From the NCBI GenBank assembly GCA_031367435.1, contig JANLPV010000199.1:1-64000 (forward strand): a stretch of DNA of 64,000 bases, in the 5' to 3' direction. The notes beneath the pieces are model-generated. The model did not search any database, was not told the DNA's origin, and was given only the letters and a program-made list of their open reading frames with translations. A program made the translations under genes and the position numbers. The DNA comes from WLMZ01 sp031367435. GTDB lineage: Bacteria; Actinomycetota; Acidimicrobiia; Acidimicrobiales; Ilumatobacteraceae. Positions 26,254 to 34,863 of this stretch are shown here, one piece after another. The first letter of the stretch is position 1. Each line of letters starts with the position of its first letter.

Positions 26254-26976
26254 TCACCTGGACCGAGTGGCCAGCACAAGGAACTCGGGTGACTCCGTCG
26301 TGGCTGGCTCGGCTCCATAGGCACCTGGCTCAACGCTACTGATCACATCGACGCGAAGCCCCACGACACCGCAGAGCAAATGGAGCTCGCGAGGCGTGTA
26401 ACAGCCCGTCCACAAGTCGACCTCCATGGCCTCGCCCGCAGGATTCTTTACGTGGGTTCGTTCGTGACTCACGCCGCTGAGCGCGTCGAACTGCGCCTCG
26501 TCGTGATACTTCACGGCGAAGTACGCGTTGAAGGCACTGAGCGCCAAACGCCCACCTGGTTTGAGAGCTCGAGCGATACACGCGAGTACGCGGGTGTCGT
26601 CGCCATTGGCAGTCATGAGTCCGAACGCGCCCTGACATAGGCAGATCACGACATCGAACTCGGCGTCGAAGCACAGGTCGCGCGCGTCACGACGCTCAAA
26701 CGTCGCGTTCGGCGGCGCGTCGGCAGCGGCGAGATCGATGAACGATTGGCTGATGTCGATGCCATGAACCTCGAAGCCACGTCGGGCAAGCTCATGCGCG
26801 TGTCGCCCTGGGCCGCAACCAACGTCGAGCACTCGCATGCCTGGCTGCATGTTGAGCACGGCCTCGAGATAGTCGACCTCGCGGACGGTGCCCTTCGTGA
26901 ACGAGTACCGAAGGTACGCGGGTCCCAAATGTTGGGCAATGGGCTCGAACCAGTGGTGCGGCTCCCCCGACGACAT
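26254..26976 (-). CDS. class I SAM-dependent methyltransferase
   Basis: 240 residues. SAM motif I is RVLDVGCGPGRHAHEL, motif II is FEVHGIDIS, motif IV region FDVVICLCQGAFGL, and motif post-I LKPGGRLALSAFNAYF. The ATG at 26976 lies two bases after the polA stop, so it is probably cotranslated with polA. The substrate is unknown. It separates polA from rpsA, which usually sit closer together. Confidence 0.8.
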   Translation of the reverse strand: MSSGEPHHWFEPIAQHLGPAYLRYSFTKGTVREVDYLEAVLNMQPGMRVLDVGCGPGRHAHELARRGFEVHGIDISQSFIDLAAADAPPNATFERRDARDLCFDAEFDVVICLCQGAFGLMTANGDDTRVLACIARALKPGGRLALSAFNAYFAVKYHDEAQFDALSGVSHERTHVKNPAGEAMEVDLWTGCYTPRELHLLCGVVGLRVDVISSVEPGAYGAEPATTESPEFLVLATRSR

Positions 26977-26978
26977 GT

Positions 26979-29639
26979 TCAGCCTTTCGCGGCGGCCCAG
27001 TTGTCGCCCCAACTCACATTCACCTCGAGCGGCACGTCGAGTTGCGCAGCACCTTTCAAGATGTCGATCACCAACGGCCCGACGGTGTCTCGCTCATCCT
27101 CAGGTACCTCGACGAGCACTTCGTCATGTACCTGAAGAATGAGCCTGCTGACGAAATTTCCCTCCTCGAGGGCCTGGTCGATGCGTACCAGCGCGACCTT
27201 GAAGATGTCCGCGGCAAGACCTTGAATACCGGCATTCATGGCCTGGCGTTCGCCCGCCTGACGAATTCGGAAGTTTGAGTTGCTGAGTTCAGGGATCGGT
27301 CGACGCCGGCCGAACAGCGTCTCGGTGTAACCGCGCTCGCGAGCTTGGCGAACGGTGTCGTCCATGTAGGCCCGCACATTTGGGAATGCCTGGAAGTACG
27401 CATTGAGGATGACAGCCGCATCGTCGGTGGCGATGCCCAATCGTTGGCCGAGGCCATACGCCTCCATGCCATAGGCGAGGCCGTACGAAACCATCTTCGC
27501 CTTCGAACGCTGGTCGACCGTGACATCAGCGGGTGCGACGCTGAACACGCGCGCCGCCGTGGCGTTGTGGATGTCCTGGCCGCTGGCGAAAGCGGAAATC
27601 AACCCAGGGTCAGCAGCAAGATGGGCGATACAACGCAGTTCGATCTGGTTGTAGTCAGCCACGAGCAGCACGCATCCGGCACCTGGAATAAACGCTCGTC
27701 GAAACTGGCGACCTTCCTCGGACCGCACGGGGATGTTGTGCAGGTTCGGTTGATCGCTGCTGAGTCGACCGGTGCGGGCCACAGTCTGATTGAACGTGGC
27801 ATGGATACGACCATCGGCTGCGACTTCATTGAGCAAACCCTCGCCATAGGTGCTGCGCAGCTTTTCGACTTCGCGATATTGCATCAACGGCTCGATGAAC
27901 TCGGGCCACTGGTCGCGCAACTTCTCCAACGTCGCTGCATCAGTGGAGAATCCGGTCTTTGTCTTCTTGCCCGGTGCAAGCCCGCGTTCGGTGTAGAGAA
28001 TCTCGCGCAACTGCACGGGCGAGTTGAGGTTGAACGGTCGACCCACAACGGCCTGCAGCACACCACCAAGGCGTTGCGTTTCGGCCGATAGCCGACTGCT
28101 GAGTTGGCGCAACTCAGCAACGTCGACAGCGATACCGACATGTTCCATCTTCGCGAGAATGTGCACCAGAGGGTTCTCGATCGAGGAGTACAGATCACCC
28201 ATGCCCTGCAGCTCGAGCGCGGCCACCAACGCGTCGGCTAGCCGCGAGGTGGCCAAGGCTTCGCGGACACCACGTTTGGGCTCGTCGACCCCGCTGTCGC
28301 CAAAATCGAATTGCCCTCGTGCGCCTGGCTCGTCGAGTGGAAAGCGATACGCGGTGTACTTCTCCAGCAGATCCGCGATCGCGTAGCGCGACTCGGATGG
28401 ATCGATGAGATACGCGGCGATCGCAGTGTCGAGCACGAGACCCCGAAGGTCGAGTTCGTTCGCGAGCAGCCAGCGCATGAGCGGCTTGACGTTGTGACCG
28501 CGAACGCGACCGTGAGTACGAATGGCATCGGCAACGGCAGGGTCGCGAAGGTGTTCAACAGGCACCCAGCAACACTCGGCCGCATCAGCATCGACCACGA
28601 TGCCAAGGCCCAACAGTTCGCCACGCCCAGGCTCGCCAAGCCATCGACCTGCGACATCGAGCGTTGCCAACGACTGAATCAGCTCGCACGATTCGGCCGC
28701 TGACGAGCTGATCGACAATTCGGCTTCGAGCACCTCCGATGAGTGCGTTGGTGCGACGGCAACACCCACGGCTATAAGCGCATCGTTGAGGCGGACGAGC
28801 AAGGTGCGCAATTCGAGAAACTCGAACAACCGCGCGACCTCTGCCGGATTCGGTGTAAATGTCAGAGCGTCGAGATCGACCTCGATCGGGGCGTCACAGC
28901 GAACCACCATCAGGTCGTGGTTGAGTCGGGCGAGCGTCTCGTTCTGAATGAGCGATTCACGCAGCTTTGGGGTCTGCTCATCGACATGGGCAAAGATGCC
29001 GTCGAGGTCGCCGTACTTGGCGATGAGCTTCGCCGCGGTCTTTTCGCCAACACCAGGGACGCCGGGGAGATTGTCGCTGCTGTCTCCTCGAAGCGCCGCA
29101 TATTCTGGGTATTGCGCGGGAGTGACGCCGGTCTTTTCGAAGATGCCGGCTTCGTCGTAGAGCGCATAGTCGCTGACACCGCGCTTGTTGTAGAGCACAC
29201 GGACGTGAGGGTCGCTCACCAGTTGATAGCTGTCGCGATCGCCGGTGACAATGATGACGTCGTCGCCACGCTCTTTGCCCATCAACGCAACGGTGCCGAT
29301 GATGTCGTCGGCCTCGAAGCCCACGAGGTCGATGGCGGTGACATCGAGTGCAACCAATATCTCGCGCACCAGCCCCATCTGCTGGCGCAGAATGTCCGGG
29401 GCTGCTTCGCGCTGTGCTTTGTACTCCGGGTTCGCGTAGTGCCGAAACGTTGGTTCGGGCCGGTCAAATGCCACCAACACGCCGTCGGGTTTGTGTTCTT
29501 TGACGAGGTTGATGAACATCGACACAAAGCCAAAGACGGCGTTCGTGACCTGCCCACTGGCCGTTGCCATGTCGGTGGGTAGAGCAAAAAAGGCGCGGTA
29601 GGTCAGCGAGTTGCCGTCGAGAACGAGAAGTTTCGCCAC
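26979..29639 (-). CDS. polA: DNA polymerase I
   Basis: About 886 residues, from a GTG before AKLLVLDGNSLTYRAFFALP, the start of the 5'-3' exonuclease domain. The middle 3'-5' exonuclease domain has lost the Asp-x-Glu metal motif (VAGRWLGEPGRG at that place), as in other actinobacterial Pol I, so proofreading is probably absent. The polymerase domain has motif A DYNQIELR, motif B KMVSYGLAYGMEAYG with Tyr at the ddNTP-discriminating position, and motif C LQVHDEVLVEV. Eight bases downstream of pdtaR. Confidence 0.96.
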   Translation of the reverse strand: MAKLLVLDGNSLTYRAFFALPTDMATASGQVTNAVFGFVSMFINLVKEHKPDGVLVAFDRPEPTFRHYANPEYKAQREAAPDILRQQMGLVREILVALDVTAIDLVGFEADDIIGTVALMGKERGDDVIIVTGDRDSYQLVSDPHVRVLYNKRGVSDYALYDEAGIFEKTGVTPAQYPEYAALRGDSSDNLPGVPGVGEKTAAKLIAKYGDLDGIFAHVDEQTPKLRESLIQNETLARLNHDLMVVRCDAPIEVDLDALTFTPNPAEVARLFEFLELRTLLVRLNDALIAVGVAVAPTHSSEVLEAELSISSSAAESCELIQSLATLDVAGRWLGEPGRGELLGLGIVVDADAAECCWVPVEHLRDPAVADAIRTHGRVRGHNVKPLMRWLLANELDLRGLVLDTAIAAYLIDPSESRYAIADLLEKYTAYRFPLDEPGARGQFDFGDSGVDEPKRGVREALATSRLADALVAALELQGMGDLYSSIENPLVHILAKMEHVGIAVDVAELRQLSSRLSAETQRLGGVLQAVVGRPFNLNSPVQLREILYTERGLAPGKKTKTGFSTDAATLEKLRDQWPEFIEPLMQYREVEKLRSTYGEGLLNEVAADGRIHATFNQTVARTGRLSSDQPNLHNIPVRSEEGRQFRRAFIPGAGCVLLVADYNQIELRCIAHLAADPGLISAFASGQDIHNATAARVFSVAPADVTVDQRSKAKMVSYGLAYGMEAYGLGQRLGIATDDAAVILNAYFQAFPNVRAYMDDTVRQARERGYTETLFGRRRPIPELSNSNFRIRQAGERQAMNAGIQGLAADIFKVALVRIDQALEEGNFVSRLILQVHDEVLVEVPEDERDTVGPLVIDILKGAAQLDVPLEVNVSWGDNWAAAKG

Positions 29640-29647
29640 GCGGTGAC

Positions 29648-30223
29648 CTACGGACGCAAAGTTCCGGCGATGACGCGTTCGGCGACATCGCGCATACGAC
29701 CTCGCTCGCTCATCGCGGTTCGCTGCAAGAAGGTGAACGCCTCGTGCTCTTTCATCGCGCACTCATCGGCAAGAATGCCCTTTGCCCGGTCGATGATTTT
29801 GCGTGATTCGAGTTGCTCCTCGAGCGCGTCGACTTCACCGCTGAGCGATTGCAGTTCACGGAAGCGTCCGATCGCAACTTCGATTGCTGGGATGAGATCA
29901 CTCTTTTGATACGGCTTCACCAGATACGCGAGCGCACCCGAGTCGCGCGCCTGCTCGATGATCTCGCGCTGGCTGAACGCGGTAAGGATCAACACTCCGC
30001 AGAGCCGCTCAGCATTGATCACTGCAGCAGCAGCCAGGCCGTCCATGCCTGGCATCTTGATGTCGAGGATGGCCAGATCGGGGCGCAGCTCGCGAACGAG
30101 GTCGACAGCCTTGTCGCCTCGGCCTGTCTCGCCGACAACGTCGTATCCCTCTTCCTCAAGGGTCTCTTTCAGGTCAAGCCGGATAATGGCTTCATCTTCG
30201 GCGATCACCACACGGATGGTCAC
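29648..30223 (-). CDS. pdtaR: ANTAR-domain response regulator (PdtaR-like)
   Basis: 191 residues. The receiver domain has VVIAEDEAIIRLDLKETL, phospho-Asp in LAILDIKMPGMDG and YLVKPYQKSDL. The C-terminal ANTAR RNA-binding domain follows (ESRKIIDRAKGILADE to AFTFLQRTAMSERGRM). ANTAR regulators bind paired hexaloop hairpins and act by antitermination or on small RNAs when phosphorylated. The GTG start has AAAGGA seven bases upstream. It precedes polA as in mycobacteria, where it works with kinase PdtaS; no such kinase is in this window. Confidence 0.93.
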   Translation of the reverse strand: MTIRVVIAEDEAIIRLDLKETLEEEGYDVVGETGRGDKAVDLVRELRPDLAILDIKMPGMDGLAAAAVINAERLCGVLILTAFSQREIIEQARDSGALAYLVKPYQKSDLIPAIEVAIGRFRELQSLSGEVDALEEQLESRKIIDRAKGILADECAMKEHEAFTFLQRTAMSERGRMRDVAERVIAGTLRP

Positions 30224-30296
30224 TGGGCCGTCCTTTCGATAGCAGGCTTGCCCGCCCCCATATTCAATCACGCGGAAACCACGCTCGGTCCCGTCG

Positions 30297-30581
30297 TCAA
30301 CCAACCATTCGATCGAGCAGGAGATCCTGACGATGCTCGAGTTCCGCGATCGACTCGGCCACGTACGAACGATGCTTGGCCATTGCATCGGCGTGCGCCT
30401 GAGCATGGTGGTAGTCGTGTGACGCACCGGGAGTTTCGGAGACGAGCGAACGAATACTCATGTCGCCCGCCTCATCTGTCAGCTGCGCGAGTTGTTCGTC
30501 GATCACACCGAGTTCCTCGCGCAGATGCCGCAAGCGCACGCTTGCTTGCCGGAGACGATGTTCGACCAACCACTTTCCCAC
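30297..30581 (-). CDS. small conserved coiled-coil protein of unknown function
   Basis: A 94-residue protein that is nearly all alpha-helical. MGKWLVEHRLRQASVRLRHL leads into a Leu/Glu heptad stretch (EELGVIDEQLAQL), a loop with RSLVSETPGASH, and a second helix ending ELEHRQDLLLDRM. Two antiparallel helices are likely. Similar small proteins occur in actinobacteria near pdtaR (recalled, not searched). GTG start. It lies upstream of pdtaR on the same strand with a 73-bp gap. Confidence 0.65.
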   Translation of the reverse strand: MGKWLVEHRLRQASVRLRHLREELGVIDEQLAQLTDEAGDMSIRSLVSETPGASHDYHHAQAHADAMAKHRSYVAESIAELEHRQDLLLDRMVG

Positions 30582-30652
30582 GTCGGCAGTCTAGAAGTAC
30601 GGCGATGTAGGGCGAACACAAATGGCCCTGTGCTACGTGAGGCTCTGGGATA

Positions 30653-32386
30653 ATGAACGCAATCGCTAACGCCCTCGGGCAGACTGTCGACGTGTATGAC
30701 GAGTGGGGAATCAGCCACGGATACTTCGACGTCGCCGGCACATGGCACGCCACTAGTGATCTCACGCGGCATCTGCTTCGCGAAGCAATGGGCACTCCGG
30801 AGCCCGGACCACCAATGTGGTTCGTGGCGACGGGCGAATCTCACACGTTGTGGAATCCGTGCCAGCTGATCCTGGAAGACGGCACCGATCTCGGCACCAT
30901 CACCTCGCTCGCAGCCGACCTTCCGATCGGCTACCACCTGCTTCACGCGCCCGAGGGCGGGCCGACGACACATCTCGTTGTACACCCCACGTCGTGTCCA
31001 CCGATTCCCACAGCGTGGGGCGTGGCCGCGCAGATCTACTCGTTATGGAGCCCTGGCTCGTGGGGCATCGGCGACCTCGCCGATGTTGGATGCCTTGCAT
31101 GGGCGCTCGCCGATGCGGGCGGCAGGGCGATACTTGTTAGCCCGCTCCACCAGCCGGCACCATCTCTGCCGCAACAAGACAGCCCGTATTATCCGAGTAG
31201 TCGGCGAGCCTGGAATCCGCTGCTGATTGCGTTGGGCGAGCGTCCGCCGCTTCACCTCAGCTGCTCACCTGAGTCGCTGATCGATCGCGATGAGGTCTGG
31301 GTTGCCAAGCGAGCAGAGCTCGAACGGTTGCTCGCAGAGTCAAGCACCCCCACGCCCCTACCCGATCAGGTCGCGATCTGGAACGCGCTGTGCGACGAGT
31401 TCGGGCCTGATTGGCAGTCATGGCCGGCCGAGCTCAGGCAGCACGACGCCAATGTGATTGCCCTTCGGCTCCGAGACAACGCTCACTTCGCCCAACGCGC
31501 AGGTTTTCACCAATGGTGCCAACGCCTAGTGCACGAACAACTCTCCAGCATCGCGCACAGCGGGGTTACCGTCATCGGTGATCTCGCGCTGGGTTTCTCA
31601 CCACAAGGGGCCGACGCATGGGCGTATCAGCATCTACTCGCGCTCGATGTGCGCGTCGGTGCCCCACCCGATCCCTTCAACACCTCCGGGCAAGAATGGG
31701 GTATCCCTGGCTTCGTTCCGTGGCGCCTTCGCAACGCCCTCTATGCGCCGTTCATTGCGACGATTCGAGCAACTCTGCGTGGTGTGGGTGGCCTCCGAAT
31801 CGATCACGTAATGGGCCTGTTTCGTCAGTTCTGGATTCCGGCGGAACAGACACCATCTGACGGCGCGTACATCTGCTTTCCGGCCGACGAACTCCTGGCA
31901 ATCATCTGCCTCGAGGCCACCCGCGCTGGGGCGTTCGTGGTCGGCGAGGACTTGGGAACCGTGCAAGACGGTGTTCGCGAACGCCTCGGCGAACGACACA
32001 TTGCACGCACCATGGTGTTGTGGTTCGAGCCCAACCCGCCTGCGACGTGGCCACAGGACTCGCTCGCGACAGTTACAACGCATGACCTACCGACCATCGC
32101 TGGCGTGTTCGCAGGCACGGACGGCGACAACATGCAGCGCGCACGACTCGCGGCAGTGGCGGGCCAAACCTGCGGCGATGAATCGCTGGAAGTCGTTATC
32201 GAACGCGCGCACAACGCAATACTCACGTCAAACGCGCACCTGCGTCTGCTGGCCACCGATGACCTCTGCGCAGTATCCCAGAGGCCAAACCTGCCAGGCA
32301 CCGTCGGTGGATCGAACTGGCGCAAACGTCTTCCGCTGACGGTTTCGGCGCTACCCCTTAGCGAGGTAGCGCACAAGCAACCGTGA
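30653..32386 (+). CDS. malQ: 4-alpha-glucanotransferase (amylomaltase, GH77)
   Basis: 577 residues. GH77 enzymes transfer maltooligosaccharides between alpha-1,4-glucans. The GH77 domain begins around AAQIYSLWSPGSWGIGDL. SPLHQPAPSLPQQDSPYYP is the substrate-binding loop, the nucleophile Asp is in GLRIDHVMGLFRQFW, the acid/base Glu in VVGEDLGTV and the stabiliser in TTHDLPT. An N-terminal ~130-residue beta domain precedes the barrel. Transcribed alone, converging on the calcium-repeat gene. Confidence 0.93.
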   Translation: MNAIANALGQTVDVYDEWGISHGYFDVAGTWHATSDLTRHLLREAMGTPEPGPPMWFVATGESHTLWNPCQLILEDGTDLGTITSLAADLPIGYHLLHAPEGGPTTHLVVHPTSCPPIPTAWGVAAQIYSLWSPGSWGIGDLADVGCLAWALADAGGRAILVSPLHQPAPSLPQQDSPYYPSSRRAWNPLLIALGERPPLHLSCSPESLIDRDEVWVAKRAELERLLAESSTPTPLPDQVAIWNALCDEFGPDWQSWPAELRQHDANVIALRLRDNAHFAQRAGFHQWCQRLVHEQLSSIAHSGVTVIGDLALGFSPQGADAWAYQHLLALDVRVGAPPDPFNTSGQEWGIPGFVPWRLRNALYAPFIATIRATLRGVGGLRIDHVMGLFRQFWIPAEQTPSDGAYICFPADELLAIICLEATRAGAFVVGEDLGTVQDGVRERLGERHIARTMVLWFEPNPPATWPQDSLATVTTHDLPTIAGVFAGTDGDNMQRARLAAVAGQTCGDESLEVVIERAHNAILTSNAHLRLLATDDLCAVSQRPNLPGTVGGSNWRKRLPLTVSALPLSEVAHKQP

Positions 32387-32387
32387 A

Positions 32388-33404
32388 CTAGGGACGGATC
32401 GTGGTGCTCGTTGTTGTCGTCGAGCCACCGTGACCGCCGCCACCGTGATCGCCGCCGTGATGGTCCTCGTTCACGCCGTCGCCGTTGGCGTCGTCATCGA
32501 CAGCGTTACTCACGCCATCGCCGTCTTCGTCGTCATCGACAGCGTTACTCACGCCATCGCCATCGATATCGTCGTCGCTGCCATTGGAGACACCATCGCC
32601 ATCGACATCGTCGTCGGCTGCGTTCGCCACGCCATCGCCATCGATGTCCTTCTCGGCCTTCGTTCCGTTGTCGAGGCCATCACCATCGACGTCGGAATCG
32701 TGGCCGTTGCTGACACCGTCACCATCGACGTCTGAGTCGGAGCCGTTGGGGATGCCATCACCATCGACATCGGTATCGATGCCGTCTTTGATGCCATCGC
32801 CATCGATGTCCTTCTCGGCCGTCGCGCCGTTGGCGAGACCATCACCGTCGACATCAGGATCGCTACCGTTGGCAATGCCGTCACCGTCGACATCGGAATC
32901 GTTGCCGTTGCTGACACCATCGCCATCGACGTCGGCGTCCTTACCGTTTTGGACGCCATCGCCGTCGACATCAGGATCGCTACCATTGGCAATGCCGTCA
33001 CCGTCGACATCGGAGTCGCTGCCGTTCGGAATGCCATCGCCATCCATATCGGAATCGCTCGTGTCGGGACGGCCGTCACCATCAATATCGAGCTCACGAC
33101 GTGAGCCGTTGGCCATGCCGTCACCGTCGACATCAGTGTCGTTGCCATTCGAGATGCCGTCACCGTCGACATCAGTGTCGCTGCCGTTCGGGATGCCGTC
33201 ACCGTCGACATCGGGATCGACCTGGTTCGGGATGCCGTCATGATCGATATCCGACTTGGACGACCTCGACGCCGACACCTCGCCAGAGCCGCTCCCGAGC
33301 ATGACTGCGACCGGAGTGACCACGAAGAGGCCAGCGACCCCCGCACGAATCAAACGGCTGCGCAAGCTCTTTTCGGCATAGCGACGCGATGTTGACGGCA
33401 ACAT
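32388..33404 (-). CDS. exported protein with 20 thrombospondin type 3-like Asp/Gly repeats
   Basis: 338 residues. The N-terminus is basic, then a hydrophobic signal segment (LIRAGVAGLFVVTPVAVMLG), with probable cleavage after EVSA. Next come 20 tandem copies of a 13-residue unit of the form DVDGDGIPNGSDT, each a calcium-binding DxDxDG loop. Three units are 15 long (ending SRREL, ATAEK, TKAEK) and divide the array. The tail is His/Gly-rich, then Thr-rich. Calcium-stabilised rod or cell-surface spacer is likely; no sorting motif or membrane anchor is visible. GGGG lies upstream of the ATG. The DNA shows the 39-bp periodicity. Confidence 0.85.
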   Translation of the reverse strand: MLPSTSRRYAEKSLRSRLIRAGVAGLFVVTPVAVMLGSGSGEVSASRSSKSDIDHDGIPNQVDPDVDGDGIPNGSDTDVDGDGISNGNDTDVDGDGMANGSRRELDIDGDGRPDTSDSDMDGDGIPNGSDSDVDGDGIANGSDPDVDGDGVQNGKDADVDGDGVSNGNDSDVDGDGIANGSDPDVDGDGLANGATAEKDIDGDGIKDGIDTDVDGDGIPNGSDSDVDGDGVSNGHDSDVDGDGLDNGTKAEKDIDGDGVANAADDDVDGDGVSNGSDDDIDGDGVSNAVDDDEDGDGVSNAVDDDANGDGVNEDHHGGDHGGGGHGGSTTTTSTTIRP

Positions 33405-33854
33405 GAAATTCCCCCAAATGACTGGTGCCACCAGACTGGCACGCTGTTCTGTGCCGGAACTGTCGCACTCCATCAAGGAAGAGTCAAGCAAATGTCTGGC
33501 AAACCCCGAATATCAACAAAAACCCTGCTCCGAAGTGGTGCGATTGCCGCAATGCGACGGGATGCGGTCACGCTCCGTTGCAAACGCAACCAATATAGAT
33601 CGCTGGCTACGCAAGCCGATATGCCGCCGATCGCGCGCGTTGCTATTAGGGAGTGGGTGGATTTTCACCCACCACGGTGGAAAATCCACCACCGTGTCGA
33701 ACAAACCAGGACGGCGCGTCGGGGCGATCCAGAGCGGGCGATGAGAGACACGAGTCGGCCACGGCTATAGGTCGCTCCAAGCGCGGCGGACGCTCCAAGC
33801 GCGGCGGACGCTCCAAGCGCGGTGTTCTAAAGGACGCTCGGTCCGCGGGTCCAC
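33405..33854. other. gene-free interval between the Asp/Gly-repeat gene and the MDMPI-like gene
   Basis: 450 bases without a convincing gene. It contains the promoter side of the repeat-protein gene, a hairpin at 33656-33690 (11-bp arms GGTGGATTTTC and GAAAATCCACC around an inner CACC/GGTG stem) and an 18-bp triplicate at 33773-33826. The short open frames here have no family features. Confidence 0.6.
33773..33826. repeat. three tandem copies of an 18-bp unit
   Basis: The unit CGCTCCAAGCGCGGCGGA is repeated exactly twice, and a third copy diverges in its last four bases. It lies about 30 bases beyond the stop of the MDMPI-like gene on its downstream side. In one frame it would encode SKRGGR-type residues, but no gene covers it. 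Confidence 0.8.
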
Positions 33855-34535
33855 CTACTCGTTGAGTGCGGTGACGCGCGGTGGAGCGAAGCGTGCGAGC
33901 ACCACGCTCTCCGGACGAGAGTCGCCGTCCCAATCCCAAGCTGCGATCTGGTCGTATGAACGGCGTCCGACGCTGGCCCGCACGATCTCGAATCGCGTCG
34001 TCCGAACTGTCCCGGTTGGTTCGCCGGCACCGACGATGCTCACACCGGCGTCGTGCAGGATGCGCAATGCTCCGGCATCTCCGCGTTGCGAACCGATGCC
34101 GCCGGAAATTCCGCGGAACGCATAGGCGATCGCGTCGGAGTCGCGCTCGCCTGGAACACCGAGCGCGCCGCGTACGTCGTGCTCATGGGTGACCACGTCA
34201 GTCAACAGCATTGCCCGCATCAGAGGGTCGAGCGTCGCTATCATCGGCTCGACGATCGCACTGCAACGTGCCCACTCGTCGAGCACCGCGCCGATCGGGA
34301 CGTCCCTGCGGGCATCCACCTGAGCGCCGGTCCACCCATCGTTCGCTACATCGTCGAGGTTGCCGGAGGCGATATCAGCCGTTGCGCCGGCAAGGTGGGC
34401 CAGAACATCACGAACGCGCCACTCCGGAGTCGCCGGCGCAACAACGTCGAGCATCGCATCCGGTAGGTGGGTGACGAGAGCCGCGATGCGGACACGGACA
34501 CCCCGGTATACCGCGGCATGATCAACGCTGCTCAT
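33855..34535 (-). CDS. maleylpyruvate isomerase/DinB-like metal-binding protein (MDMPI family)
   Basis: About 226 residues. A four-helix DinB-type bundle has the putative metal-binding residues in WRVRDVLAHLAGATADI and TDVVTHEHDVRGALG. Then an MDMPI C-terminal alpha/beta part includes VRTTRFEIVRASVGRRSYDQ. Actinobacterial members may act in mycothiol-dependent reactions, but the substrate is unknown. The ATG at 34535 is chosen because the longer open frame runs antisense-unrelated through the tRNA-Leu gene upstream. Confidence 0.8.
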   Translation of the reverse strand: MSSVDHAAVYRGVRVRIAALVTHLPDAMLDVVAPATPEWRVRDVLAHLAGATADIASGNLDDVANDGWTGAQVDARRDVPIGAVLDEWARCSAIVEPMIATLDPLMRAMLLTDVVTHEHDVRGALGVPGERDSDAIAYAFRGISGGIGSQRGDAGALRILHDAGVSIVGAGEPTGTVRTTRFEIVRASVGRRSYDQIAAWDWDGDSRPESVVLARFAPPRVTALNE

Positions 34536-34576
34536 GAAAGCGATCGAGAAAATGAGCTGGATGCAATTGCAACAAG

Positions 34577-34659
34577 TGCCCGAGGTGGGACTCGAACCCA
34601 CACGTTGTTGCCAACAAAGGATTTTGAGTCCTCCGCGTCTGCCATTCCGCCACTCGGGC
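34577..34659 (-). tRNA. tRNA-Leu (anticodon CAA)
   Basis: Minus strand. The acceptor GCCCGAG pairs with CTCGGGC plus discriminator A. The anticodon arm AGGA-CTCAAAA-TCCT gives CAA. A long variable arm (TTGTTGGCAACAA) and T-loop GTTCGAGTCCC are present. CCA is not encoded. 83 nt. It lies 41 bases upstream of the MDMPI-like gene on the same strand. Confidence 0.95.
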
Positions 34660-34726
34660 AAGTGGACGACCAGTGTAACCAAATGACGCGACAGACAACA
34701 CAGTCCGGTGAACGGCTCTGGGATGC

Positions 34727-34787
34727 CCGCACACCTGCTGACCGCACACCTGCTGACAATGCACCGACGCTACCTACCCGCGGGTAG
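34727..34787. promoter_or_regulatory. direct repeat and palindrome upstream of the fab operon
   Basis: Two tandem 15-base copies of CCGCACACCTGCTGA (34727-34741 and 34742-34756) are followed by a perfect 14-bp palindrome CTACCCGCGGGTAG (34774-34787), 76 bases before the fabD ATG. The position suits an operator for the fatty-acid operon or for the divergent tRNA gene. No binding protein can be named. Confidence 0.4.
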
Positions 34788-34863
34788 CAACATATGACGG
34801 TACGCAACCGTCTAGCCTCTGTACCCAGGGGAACACCCGCACGAGGAGACCAACAAACGCACC

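Noticed and set aside
32485..33243. Long plus-strand open frame of Ser/Pro/Thr repeats opposite the Asp/Gly-repeat gene, with 39-bp periodic DNA that could suggest a repeat array
   Set aside because: It is the mirror frame of the Asp/Gly repeats. The minus strand has a signal peptide, a ribosome site and calcium-loop motifs. Units are contiguous without variable spacers, so this is not a CRISPR array.
34536..34682. N-terminal extension of the MDMPI-like gene
   Set aside because: It reads through the tRNA-Leu(CAA) gene; the internal ATG at 34535 starts the conserved protein.
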